DNA of 8,923 nt from Ruminococcaceae bacterium UBA1767 (GCA_002315505.1 DCGX01000052.1:8523-17445), one strand, 5' to 3'; shown: positions 1 through 7,016, counted from the first letter of the stretch. Notes: generated by a model from the letters alone, not told the origin. Made by a program: numbers and translations.

Positions 1-1020
1 TGTGAAAATTCAATGCCGGGCTTCAAAAAGTTTCTCGAAGCAAACTATCCTGAGTGTGAGTACAATGGTGTTCCGGATTTGTCGATTCTTGATGATGACA
101 GCTTTTATTTGCACAAATCTGACTATGCTGCACATTATCTTGAATACTCAAATAAGGCTGTGGCAGATGCAATTATATATTTTGCATCAATAGCAAAAGA
201 TGCGACAAGCCGAAAATTGGCGGTCGGCACATTTTACGGTTACACGCTTGAGGTGGCATCTCCGCTTTGGGGAAGTCAGTCGCTTGAAGCAATTCTTAAC
301 TGCGATGATATTGATTTTATCTGCTCACCGAATTCGTATATCGGCACACGTGATAAGGATACCGAATGGACGGAAATGTATCCTGCTGACTCGGTAAGAC
401 TTCACGGCAAGCTTTGTATGCAGGAATGCGACATAAGAACACATCTTACAAAATTGCTGTCGGAGTCTGACCCGGAAACTGACCCTCAGAAGATGATGAC
501 CGCACCAATCTGGCACGGTCTTGAAAAGAAAGAAGACTCTCTGAAAATGATTGAAAAATCATTCCGTCGTCAGCTGAAAAAGGGCAACGGATTTTGGTGG
601 TTTGATATGTGGGGCGGATGGTATGATGACCCGGATATTATGCAGAAAATGAAAGAGTTCAGAGAAATATACACCGAAAGTCTTAATAATCCAATCAGAA
701 AAAATACGACAGATGTGGCTGTGATTGTTGACGAAGAAGCATTTCGATATATGACAGATTGTGATTTCAGACGAGTTACATATAATCAGCGAAAAGCCTT
801 GGGCAAGGCATTCGATGACTATGACACATACGATGTTTTTGACTTTGAAAAAATAAAAGATAAATACCGCCTGTTCATTTTTACCGCAGGAGAAATAACA
901 GACAGAACGAAAAAGGCATTAAATTATTGCCGTGAGAATAACATTAAGTATCTGTGCAGTTCACCCGAAAAGGGAGAATTCACGTGCGAGGAGCTTAAGC
1001 GGACTTTTCTGCAAAAATAG
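1..1020 (+). CDS. GH42-like (clan GH-A) glycoside hydrolase, 5'-truncated by the window edge
   Basis: The reading frame is open from base 1 (Cys-Glu-Asn-Ser before the first Met at 13). That Met has no ribosome binding site, so this is the C-terminal 339 residues of a longer protein. Visible blocks, counted from base 1, are FYGYTLE, DDIDFICSPNSY and HGKLCMQECDIRTHLT, the pattern of bacterial beta-galactosidase-like GH-A enzymes related to GH42. By analogy Glu142 in the MQECD motif would be the catalytic nucleophile; the acid/base Glu should lie upstream of the window. After the barrel, from about residue 230, a Rossmann-like part (TDVAVIVDEEAF, YRLFIFTAGEI) resembles the GH42 trimerisation domain. 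The protein then stops without the usual C-terminal beta-domain. No signal peptide can be judged. It is followed at 43 nt by the EFR1 gene, probably in one operon. Fold assignment is fairly secure; substrate (beta-galactoside or another beta-glycoside) is inference. Confidence 0.72.
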   Translation, partial: CENSMPGFKKFLEANYPECEYNGVPDLSILDDDSFYLHKSDYAAHYLEYSNKAVADAIIYFASIAKDATSRKLAVGTFYGYTLEVASPLWGSQSLEAILNCDDIDFICSPNSYIGTRDKDTEWTEMYPADSVRLHGKLCMQECDIRTHLTKLLSESDPETDPQKMMTAPIWHGLEKKEDSLKMIEKSFRRQLKKGNGFWWFDMWGGWYDDPDIMQKMKEFREIYTESLNNPIRKNTTDVAVIVDEEAFRYMTDCDFRRVTYNQRKALGKAFDDYDTYDVFDFEKIKDKYRLFIFTAGEITDRTKKALNYCRENNIKYLCSSPEKGEFTCEELKRTFLQK

Positions 1021-1051
1021 AATGGTTTTTATATAATTGTTTAGACGAAAC

Positions 1052-1056
1052 GGAGG
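1052..1056 (+). promoter_or_regulatory. Ribosome binding site that fixes the EFR1 start
   Basis: GGAGG lies 7 nt before the ATG at 1064. A longer reading from a TTG at 1037 would put this Shine-Dalgarno inside the coding region and add nine residues ahead of the flavodoxin strand. The ATG at 1064 is therefore preferred. Confidence 0.9.
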
Positions 1057-1063
1057 AAAGATA

Positions 1064-1804
1064 ATGATTATATTCTTTTCCGGCACAGGCAACAGCGAAT
1101 ATGTTGCCAAAAGAATTTCAGCTATTACGGGCGATGAGATTGCTGACATGAACATCCGAATTAAAAATGATAATTTTGACAAAATTAAGGCAGATAGAAT
1201 TGTCTTTGTGGCTCCGACATACGGATGGAGAATGCCGAGGATTGTATCGGATTGGATTAGCCGTACAAAGTTTGAATGTAAAAAAGTATGGTTTGTTATG
1301 ACATGCGGCGGTGAAATAGGCAATGCTCCGAAATACAACATGAAAATTTGTGAGCAGAAGAATTTTAAATATATGGGTACGGCACAGATTCTTATGCCTG
1401 AAAATTATATTGCAATGTTCGACGCACCGAATTGGGACGAAGCTGAAAAAATTATAGATAAAGCAGAGCCTGACATTCAAAAAGCAGGTGAGCAGATTAA
1501 AAATGATTGTGAATTTTTCGCTCCGAGAAACAATTTGTACGATAAGACAATGAGCGATATTGTTAATCCGATATTTTATAAATTCTGCATCAAAGCCGAG
1601 GCTTTTTATGCAAAAGAAAGTTGCATCGGTTGCGGAAAATGTGTGGCATTGTGCCCGATGAATAATATTGAACTGAAAAACGGTAAACCGATTTGGGGCA
1701 GGGAATGTACCCATTGTATGGCGTGTATCTGCCATTGTCCGACAGAGTCGATTGAGTACGGCAAAAAGAGTGTCGGCAAGCCGAGATATATTTGCAAAAA
1801 ATAA
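1064..1804 (+). CDS. EFR1-family flavodoxin/ferredoxin fusion (flavodoxin domain plus two [4Fe-4S] clusters)
   Basis: A 246-residue cytoplasmic electron carrier. The N-terminus MIIFFSGTGNS carries the FMN phosphate-binding loop SGTGNS (residues 6-11). Further flavin-loop candidates are APTYGW (from residue 50) and TCGGEIGNA (from residue 80). The C-terminus has two complete [4Fe-4S] motifs, CIGCGKCVALCP (Cys187, 190, 193, 197) and CTHCMACICHCP (Cys215, 218, 221, 225), as in bacterial 2x[4Fe-4S] ferredoxins. This order matches the EFR1 ferrodoxin family common in Clostridia, at its usual length of about 250. There is no signal peptide. It lies between two glycosidase genes (43 nt after one, 21 nt before the next) and is probably co-transcribed with them. 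Electron transfer is a family-based statement; the partner and the reason for its place in a glycan operon are unknown. All cluster ligands are present, so it looks functional. Confidence 0.93.
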   Translation: MIIFFSGTGNSEYVAKRISAITGDEIADMNIRIKNDNFDKIKADRIVFVAPTYGWRMPRIVSDWISRTKFECKKVWFVMTCGGEIGNAPKYNMKICEQKNFKYMGTAQILMPENYIAMFDAPNWDEAEKIIDKAEPDIQKAGEQIKNDCEFFAPRNNLYDKTMSDIVNPIFYKFCIKAEAFYAKESCIGCGKCVALCPMNNIELKNGKPIWGRECTHCMACICHCPTESIEYGKKSVGKPRYICKK

Positions 1805-1825
1805 GGCTTTGAAAGGAGTATTTTT

Positions 1826-3895
1826 ATGCTTTTGAATCTAAAAAGAATTTTTTGTTTGTTTCAGGCGTTTTTGTTTATTGTATCATCATTTTCTGTCTAT
1901 GATTCAAAATTTAAAGAATGGGTGGACAGAGCCGCAATTAATCTCACAGGTACGAGCAATTTTTCTTTCGATACAATAACTGCGCAGGAGCTTACTGTTA
2001 AAGAAACTGAAAAAGCAAGATGCCGTGAGTGGTATGAAAATAATGTTCTGACTACTGAAAAGCCTGCCTATGATTTCAAGGTTGAAGGTAAAAGGCTTTC
2101 CGACAATCTTAATGACTGGAATATTTCGGTCGGCGGGGAAAGTGAAGTCGGCAAGGTTTATCGTGGCGGCAAAACAACGTATGTTACACTAACTCATAAA
2201 AAAAGCGAGCTTGTCGCAACGGTTGAAGCGACAATTTATGAAGAATATGCAACCTGTGAGTGGACTGTGTTTATAAAAAATAACGGCACAGAAAATTCAC
2301 CTGTAATCAAGGATTTTTATGCAGTAAATTCTTCTGTTGACACGGGACTTTCGACATTATATGTAAGTCAGGGCTCAGCAAGCAAATCCGATGACTTTGA
2401 GCTTTACAAAACAAGCATCAGTGCAACTCCGATGAGGTTTAACGCAAACGGCGGCAGAACATCCTCGTTTTTGCCTTACTTTAATATCAGCGGTGCAAAA
2501 TGCGGTGTTGTAATGTGTGTTGGCTGGACAGGTCAATGGTTAAGCTCGATTTCGCAAACATTAAACGGTGTTCACCTTAAAGCGAAGCAGGAATATTTCA
2601 AAGCATATTTAACCGAAGGTGAACAGGTGCGTTCACCGTTGGTGTCTTTGACTTTTTATGACGGAAGCAATGCATTGAAAGGTTTTAACACATTAAGGAA
2701 CTGGGAAAGCAACTGCGTTTATATAGAGAGTGCATTTCCTCTTACAACAACAGTTATCGCAGGTGAATTTGACAGACGTGGAACACAGGAATATATAGAC
2801 CAGATTAACAGCTTTGATGATTACACTTGTGAGAATTCAGATTTTCTGTGGCGTGATGCAGGCTGGTATAAAATCAATAACAACTGGTACGACAGTGTAG
2901 GTAACTGGGTTGCAGACCCCGAGAGATTCCCCGACGGATTTAAACCGATTGCCGATGCGGCAAATGAAAAAGGTATGGGACTTTTGCTTTGGTACGAGCC
3001 GGAAAGATGCTGTAAGGACACAATAGTTTACAATGAGTGCATTAAGCATGACGGATGGCTCATTCAATGCTCCGATGAGGTTAATCTTGTGAATATTGCT
3101 ATGGACGGAGCATGTGAATATCTCGGAAATCTTGTCTCACAGTCGATAAAGGAAAACGGTGTGGAGCTTTATCGTCAGGACTTTAACTTCACTCCGCTTG
3201 AGCTTTGGCAGGATGCAGACAAAACGATTTTCGATGGCAGAACAGGCATAGAGGAAAACCATTATGTCACTAACCTTTACAGATATCTTGATACGTTAAT
3301 AGAAGTTAATCCCGGACTTATTATCGATAACTGCGCATCGGGTGGCAGAAGACTTGACCTTGAAATGTCAAGAAGAAGTATTCCTCTCTGGAGGACTGAC
3401 TATAACTGCTCCGACGAAAACGGGCAGGTTAAGGATGACTGCGTTGAAGCAACACAGGTTGCAACATACGGAATTTCCTGTTGGCTTCCGCTTAACGGAA
3501 CAGGTCTTGTCGGCAGTGGAGAATATACTGACCGTTCTTTGATTACCGCTTGTTCACAGCAAAGGACAGGCTATAAGGAAATTCGAAGACTTATGGATAA
3601 AAATTATTATCCGATTGAGTACGGCGGACTTGATACATCAAAATATCTTGCAATGCAGTTCGGTGACGAAAACGAAGGTGTGGCATTTGTTTACAAAAGA
3701 GAAGATGTAAAAAAGAACACTTATACACTTGTTCTTAACGGACTCTCACCGAACGAAAAATACGAATACTACGATTATGATTATCCGGACAATGTTTCGG
3801 CTTCAACAGGCAGTGAACTTATGAGCAATGGAATTACGCTCACAATTAACGAAACTCCGAAGGCTGTAATTGTGATGTATAAGAAGGTTAAATAA
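1826..3895 (+). CDS. GH36 family alpha-galactosidase-like glycosidase
   Basis: 689 residues. The start is supported by AAAGGAG at 1812-1818, 7 nt before the ATG. After a basic-hydrophobic N-terminus (about residues 1-25) there is a beta-rich supersandwich region (to about 310). The (beta/alpha)8 barrel follows, with WYEPER (389-394), YRQDFN (nucleophile Asp452), DNCASGGRRLDLEM, and LWRTDYN (acid/base Asp525). The 73-residue spacing between the two Asp fits GH36. A C-terminal beta-sandwich ends in TINETPKAVIVMY. GH36 enzymes are retaining and release terminal alpha-galactose from raffinose-type sugars or galactosylated polysaccharides. Two oddities: the canonical KWD before the nucleophile is RQD here, and the N-terminal hydrophobic stretch lacks a clear AxA cleavage site, so secretion, membrane anchoring or cytoplasmic location is undecided. 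It is the last gene of the probable operon begun by the GH42-like gene. GH36 membership is near certain; substrate is inferred. Confidence 0.92.
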   Translation: MLLNLKRIFCLFQAFLFIVSSFSVYDSKFKEWVDRAAINLTGTSNFSFDTITAQELTVKETEKARCREWYENNVLTTEKPAYDFKVEGKRLSDNLNDWNISVGGESEVGKVYRGGKTTYVTLTHKKSELVATVEATIYEEYATCEWTVFIKNNGTENSPVIKDFYAVNSSVDTGLSTLYVSQGSASKSDDFELYKTSISATPMRFNANGGRTSSFLPYFNISGAKCGVVMCVGWTGQWLSSISQTLNGVHLKAKQEYFKAYLTEGEQVRSPLVSLTFYDGSNALKGFNTLRNWESNCVYIESAFPLTTTVIAGEFDRRGTQEYIDQINSFDDYTCENSDFLWRDAGWYKINNNWYDSVGNWVADPERFPDGFKPIADAANEKGMGLLLWYEPERCCKDTIVYNECIKHDGWLIQCSDEVNLVNIAMDGACEYLGNLVSQSIKENGVELYRQDFNFTPLELWQDADKTIFDGRTGIEENHYVTNLYRYLDTLIEVNPGLIIDNCASGGRRLDLEMSRRSIPLWRTDYNCSDENGQVKDDCVEATQVATYGISCWLPLNGTGLVGSGEYTDRSLITACSQQRTGYKEIRRLMDKNYYPIEYGGLDTSKYLAMQFGDENEGVAFVYKREDVKKNTYTLVLNGLSPNEKYEYYDYDYPDNVSASTGSELMSNGITLTINETPKAVIVMYKKVK

Positions 3896-3987
3896 ATTTC
3901 AAAACATCAGCAACGAAGGAATAACGTAAAATATAGCACAAATACATAAAATTTTTCAAAATACTCTCAAAAATATGTTAATTTGTG

Positions 3988-4016
3988 TTGAATTTACCTG
4001 TAGATAGTGATATACT
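3988..4016 (+). promoter_or_regulatory. Sigma-A-type promoter of the SGNH esterase gene
   Basis: TTGAAT (3988-3993), a spacer of exactly 17 nt, then TATACT (4011-4016), with a TG one base before the -10 (TGATATACT, extended -10). A-rich sequence upstream may act as an UP element. Expected transcription start is near 4023, giving a leader of about 43 nt. It lets the esterase be expressed independently of the upstream glycosidase operon. Confidence 0.82.
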
Positions 4017-4046
4017 TTAGTAAACTAAGTAATAACTTGGTTAGTA
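4017..4046 (+). promoter_or_regulatory. Dyad at the start of the esterase transcript, flanked by TTAGTA repeats
   Basis: AACTAAGT (4023-4030), loop AATA, ACTTGGTT (4035-4042) forms an 8-bp hairpin with one G-T pair. It is bracketed by direct copies of TTAGTA at 4017-4022 and 4041-4046. It sits at the predicted +1, where a repressor operator or an mRNA-stabilising 5' hairpin would lie. Which of the two, if either, is not shown by sequence. Confidence 0.45.
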
Positions 4047-4065
4047 TTTTGAAAAGGGGTATCTT

Positions 4066-4935
4066 ATGAAAAAGGTAATTTCTCTTGTTCTTGCAGTTAT
4101 CATGGCATTTTCAGTAGGTGTTTGCGCTTATGCGGCAGAAGAACCGCTCAATTATGTTGTCATCGGTGACTCAATCGCTTTCGGCTCAGGTGTTTATAAC
4201 GGCAAATCCGCCTGCTATGCTAAAATTGTTGCAGACACAAACGGATACAACTACAAAAACGACGCTGTCGGTGGCTTTAAATCGTCACAGCTTTTAGCAT
4301 TCCTTTACAGAGATGAGGAAGCAATTGAGGATATCTCAAAAGCTGACATTCTTACAGTTTCTATCGGCGGTAACGATTTTATCGAGGAAAAACTTCCTAT
4401 TATTCTCTTCAAGGCACTTGCTTTAGATGATTATTCTATGTTTGATGAAATTACTGAAGTTTTGTATTCGAACTTTGAGCAGATAATTGCCCGTATCAAG
4501 GAGATTAATCCGAATTGTACCATTCTCGTTCAGAATCTTTATAATCCAAGATATGACTATGCAAGAGAAGTTTATGCTTATGGTCTTGGTCTTGTAAACG
4601 ATGTTTACAGCTCGTATCTTGAAAAGCATCCGGGCGCATATGAAATTATTGATGTATGCTCGGCATTTGACGGAAAGCAGGAGTATGTTGCATATGATGA
4701 AGTTCATCCGAATGCCGCAGGTAATGTAGTAATCGCAGGTCTTATTCTTGACAAACTTGCTGAGCTTGGACTCGGTCCTGTAACAGAGCCTGTTGTAAAC
4801 GTACAGGGATATGACCAGAAGCAGGAATTTGTTAAATACATCAACGGCGAATGGATTTGTATGTTCTGCAACTTCCTTAAGGAAAATCTTTCGGCAATTC
4901 TTCCGCAGACTTTCATTTTCCTTTTTGTTTCATAA
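4066..4935 (+). CDS. Secreted SGNH/GDSL-family esterase/lipase
   Basis: 289 residues. AAGGGG at 4054-4059 is 6 nt before the ATG. A clear signal peptide (Lys2-Lys3, hydrophobic 4-20) ends in CAYA-AE, with cleavage expected near residue 23 or 24. The mature protein opens at once with the SGNH block I, VVIGDSIAFGSG (catalytic Ser36). Block II has Gly in VGGFKSS, block III is GGNDF (Asn103), and block V is DEVHPN (Asp211, His214). The catalytic Ser-Asp-His triad and oxyanion residues are therefore complete. Enzymes of this fold remove acetyl or other acyl groups from glycans or lipids; a glycan O-deacetylase role fits the neighbours but is inference. After the domain (about residue 235) come a short linker and a hydrophobic C-terminal segment with two Cys (WICMFCNF) ending in FIFLFVS, possibly a surface-retention element. 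It has its own promoter and a strong terminator. Confidence 0.9.
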   Translation: MKKVISLVLAVIMAFSVGVCAYAAEEPLNYVVIGDSIAFGSGVYNGKSACYAKIVADTNGYNYKNDAVGGFKSSQLLAFLYRDEEAIEDISKADILTVSIGGNDFIEEKLPIILFKALALDDYSMFDEITEVLYSNFEQIIARIKEINPNCTILVQNLYNPRYDYAREVYAYGLGLVNDVYSSYLEKHPGAYEIIDVCSAFDGKQEYVAYDEVHPNAAGNVVIAGLILDKLAELGLGPVTEPVVNVQGYDQKQEFVKYINGEWICMFCNFLKENLSAILPQTFIFLFVS

Positions 4936-4952
4936 TTGAAAAACTAAAATGT

Positions 4953-4988
4953 AACACCGTAGGTTCGTTGTGAACCTGCGGTGTTTTT
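4953..4988 (+). terminator. Rho-independent terminator of the esterase gene, between convergent genes
   Basis: A 14-bp stem, AACACCGTAGGTTC (4953-4966) with GAACCTGCGGTGTT (4972-4985), has one T-G pair, a 5-nt loop and a T run (five T in 4984-4988). It starts 17 nt after the esterase stop and ends 11 nt before the stop of the minus-strand DUF4965 gene. On the minus strand the hairpin is followed by ACATTTTAG, a weaker U tract, so it may also end that transcript. Confidence 0.9.
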
Positions 4989-4999
4989 GCTATCAAATA

Positions 5000-6958
5000 T
5001 TAGAATTTACCTTCAAGGAGCTTAATGAATAATCCTCCCTGAACAGTTCTGTTCTGGAAACCGATTTTATTTGCTGTATTGGTGTCATACCAGTCTGTCA
5101 TCGGCACACGGGACATTGAAACATTATACGCATTCCAGAGCGGAGTGATGAATTCAATAAATTCATTGTAAGTCGGTGCAAGAGTGGCGTTCCATACAAG
5201 CCAGTCGGATTTTGTATAATTCTTACGGTTGTCAAGCGGCATTCCGTAGGGATTAATGTGTTTTTTGTTGCTTGCAAATTCGCTGTAAATTACATACGGC
5301 GGGAACAGCTTTGTGCCCCAGAGCTTGTCCCATACATAGTTGTACTTCATACTGAATGTATTCGGCTTATCAAATGCAAGACGGAAGCTGCCGTCATCAT
5401 TTGCGGCACGTTCAATCCAGCTTTCTGCCATCTCTTTTGCTTCAGCCATATATTTTTCAGCCTCATCGGCTTTGCCCTGCAATCCGAGAATTTTTGAATA
5501 GCCTGCGATACCCATAATTGGCTTAAGCGTAAGGTTACAGTTGTGTGCAAGGTGACCTGCGAAATCATCTGTACAAAGCTGATTTTCGGGGTCAACTCCG
5601 TATTTTTCAAGATATTTTACCCACTGTGCAAGAATATCCATCTGCGGTTCGCAGAAATCTGTGTTGCCCTCAAGCATAGCAATGTTTGCCATAAGAATGA
5701 GCATATTTCCGCATTCCTCAACGGGCATCTGTCGTTTGTAATATTCTTCGATATTGTCCTGGTGCTTCCAGCCGTAGCGCTGTCCGTTTACAAGCGGATA
5801 TGTGCCGACATCGTGAGGAGCAAAGTCAAACACCCATTCTTTCGTTCGTGTGAAACGGAAAACGGGACGGAGCATACCTTTAAGAAGCTCTGTGTTGTAA
5901 AGAAGGAAAAACGGTGCTGACGGATATGTTACATCAACTGTTGCTGTACAACCGTTTGAGAAGCATTCTTTTGAAATGAAAATATTTTCACCGTTCTCGT
6001 CAACAGCTAATTTGTGAGCCGCAATTAACTGACGATATGCAAGAGTGAGCAAATCCTCATACTTCTCGGTTGGCATACCGTAATCGCCTGAAAGCATCTG
6101 ATTGTCGAAGATTTCTTCGCACATATTCAAATGGTATTCATCGCATTTGTCGAAAATTTCATCAGCCTCGTCGTATGCCTCAACTATAGCTTTCTCGATT
6201 GATTTTCCGCTCTTTTTCCAGTAAGCCTCAACCTTGTTGTGGAAATATTCAAGGCAGTAAATGTCGTCATATGCAAAGATAACGGTTGATGTTTCATCCT
6301 CGTTAAGAGCGAATTCGGTAACTGCAAATGTCATTTCGGGTTCGTCGTCATCGTCAAAGAATTCGGGTTTGAATTTTTCGATTCTGTTGTCGCTTGACTT
6401 CGGTCCGCAAAGGAAGAAATAACCCCACTCAATTCGCTGGTCATCGCCCTCTTCATACATCATTCTCTGCTCGGCACTTCCCATTTTAACTGCTTTGAGT
6501 TTGCCAAGCTCAACGATTTCTGCGTTAACGGGCCATTGACCCTTTTTATCAAGACAGATTTCTTCGGAAACCTTGATTGTGATTTTTACATCGTGCTCCT
6601 GTCCGTCTTCACTCATATAGGTTGCATTGAAATATGAAATCGGACGGGAAAGGTAATAGAGATTATCAGGAAAGAGCGGTGTGAAGAAATTAATCTCAAG
6701 TGAAATTTTGTCGTTTTTGAAGCTGTACTGAGTGTTGAGTGCGGTCATATCAACGTACTCCTGCTCAATAGCAGGGAATTCGTCACCCTTGCCCATAAAG
6801 CGATAGGTTTCACCGTCGATTGTAACGAGTCCGAGCATTACAATCGGACTTTGTGTCCAATGCATTGTAGTTTCTTCGTATAATTTATCTGCAGGCGACC
6901 ATACCGAAAAATATGGGTCTACGGTAATGAGCGGTACTGCGGGTGGTCTTAATATCAT
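5000..6958 (-). CDS. Glutaminase A-like multidomain protein (DUF4964-DUF5127-DUF4965-DUF1793)
   Basis: 652 residues, with no signal peptide or membrane segment, so probably cytoplasmic. The start is fixed by GGAGG (6966-6970), 7 nt before the ATG. The first residues, LRPPAVPLITVDPYFSVWSP, are the hallmark of the DUF4964 N-terminus. A beta-rich DUF5127-like region follows to about 290. The six-hairpin (alpha/alpha) DUF4965 part runs about 295-470, with CFSNGCTATVDVTYPSAP and DFAPHDVGTYP (near 376-386). The C-terminal DUF1793-like part has MGIAGYSKI, YNYVWDKLWG and the terminal NRTVQGGLFIKLLE. The family was named from fungal glutaminase A, but many bacterial members lie among sugar-degradation genes and are uncharacterised. 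Here the neighbours suggest a role in oligosaccharide processing, which is inference. Family assignment is strong, full length and intact; reaction and substrate are unknown. It is transcribed from its own promoter, after the terminator of the beta-helix gene. Confidence 0.88.
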   Translation of the reverse strand: MILRPPAVPLITVDPYFSVWSPADKLYEETTMHWTQSPIVMLGLVTIDGETYRFMGKGDEFPAIEQEYVDMTALNTQYSFKNDKISLEINFFTPLFPDNLYYLSRPISYFNATYMSEDGQEHDVKITIKVSEEICLDKKGQWPVNAEIVELGKLKAVKMGSAEQRMMYEEGDDQRIEWGYFFLCGPKSSDNRIEKFKPEFFDDDDEPEMTFAVTEFALNEDETSTVIFAYDDIYCLEYFHNKVEAYWKKSGKSIEKAIVEAYDEADEIFDKCDEYHLNMCEEIFDNQMLSGDYGMPTEKYEDLLTLAYRQLIAAHKLAVDENGENIFISKECFSNGCTATVDVTYPSAPFFLLYNTELLKGMLRPVFRFTRTKEWVFDFAPHDVGTYPLVNGQRYGWKHQDNIEEYYKRQMPVEECGNMLILMANIAMLEGNTDFCEPQMDILAQWVKYLEKYGVDPENQLCTDDFAGHLAHNCNLTLKPIMGIAGYSKILGLQGKADEAEKYMAEAKEMAESWIERAANDDGSFRLAFDKPNTFSMKYNYVWDKLWGTKLFPPYVIYSEFASNKKHINPYGMPLDNRKNYTKSDWLVWNATLAPTYNEFIEFITPLWNAYNVSMSRVPMTDWYDTNTANKIGFQNRTVQGGLFIKLLEGKF

Positions 6959-6965
6959 GGTAATA

Positions 6966-6970
6966 CCTCC
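6966..6970 (-). promoter_or_regulatory. Ribosome binding site of the DUF4965 gene
   Basis: GGAGG read on the minus strand, 7 nt upstream of the ATG at 6958. It agrees with the conserved N-terminal LRPPAVPL motif beginning at residue 3. Confidence 0.88.
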
Positions 6971-6987
6971 AATTTAATCTATATAAT

Positions 6988-7016
6988 ATGGTATCAAAAA
7001 GAGCTGATACTGTCAA
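6988..7016 (-). promoter_or_regulatory. Promoter of the DUF4965 gene with an inverted repeat in the spacer
   Basis: On the minus strand a perfect TTGACA (7011-7016) is followed after 17 nt by TACCAT (6988-6993), preceded by TG (TGATACCAT, extended -10). A better -10 match, TATTAT (6983-6988), lies 22 nt from the -35, unusually far. GTATCA (7005-7010) and TGATAC (6991-6996) form a perfect 6-bp inverted repeat with an 8-nt gap between or over these elements, a typical operator position. Confidence 0.6.

Larger units (their letters stand above)
3896..4065. other. 170-nt intergenic region between the GH36 and SGNH esterase genes
   Basis: An AT-rich gap with no coding sequence I can support. I see no intrinsic terminator after the GH36 stop, so read-through into the esterase gene is possible. 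The right part holds the promoter and dyad described separately. A weak distant inverted match (AGCACAAAT at 3935 with ATTTGTGTT at 3981) is too far apart to call as a structure. Confidence 0.6.

Noticed and set aside
13..1020. ATG at 13 as the true start of the first gene
   Set aside because: The frame is open to base 1, there is no ribosome binding site before 13, and half of the expected barrel would be missing.
1037..1063. TTG start giving a nine-residue longer EFR1 protein
   Set aside because: The GGAGG at 1052-1056 serves the ATG at 1064, and the flavodoxin family begins directly with the MIIFFSGTGNS strand.
961..1341. 126-codon minus-strand open frame over the GH42-like/EFR1 junction
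   Set aside because: It overlaps two supported genes and has no recognisable domain.
1118..1735. 205-codon open frame on the minus strand
   Set aside because: It lies wholly inside the EFR1 gene, which has complete FMN and Fe-S motifs; the antisense translation shows no family pattern and no good ribosome binding site.
3935..3989. Inverted match AGCACAAAT / ATTTGTGTT as a terminator or operator
   Set aside because: The arms are separated by 37 nt of AT-rich sequence and the 3' arm runs into the -35 element; such a match is expected by chance at this composition.
5543..5920. 125-codon plus-strand open frame
   Set aside because: It is antisense to the conserved DUF4965 region; its Cys/His-rich look comes from the opposite codons.
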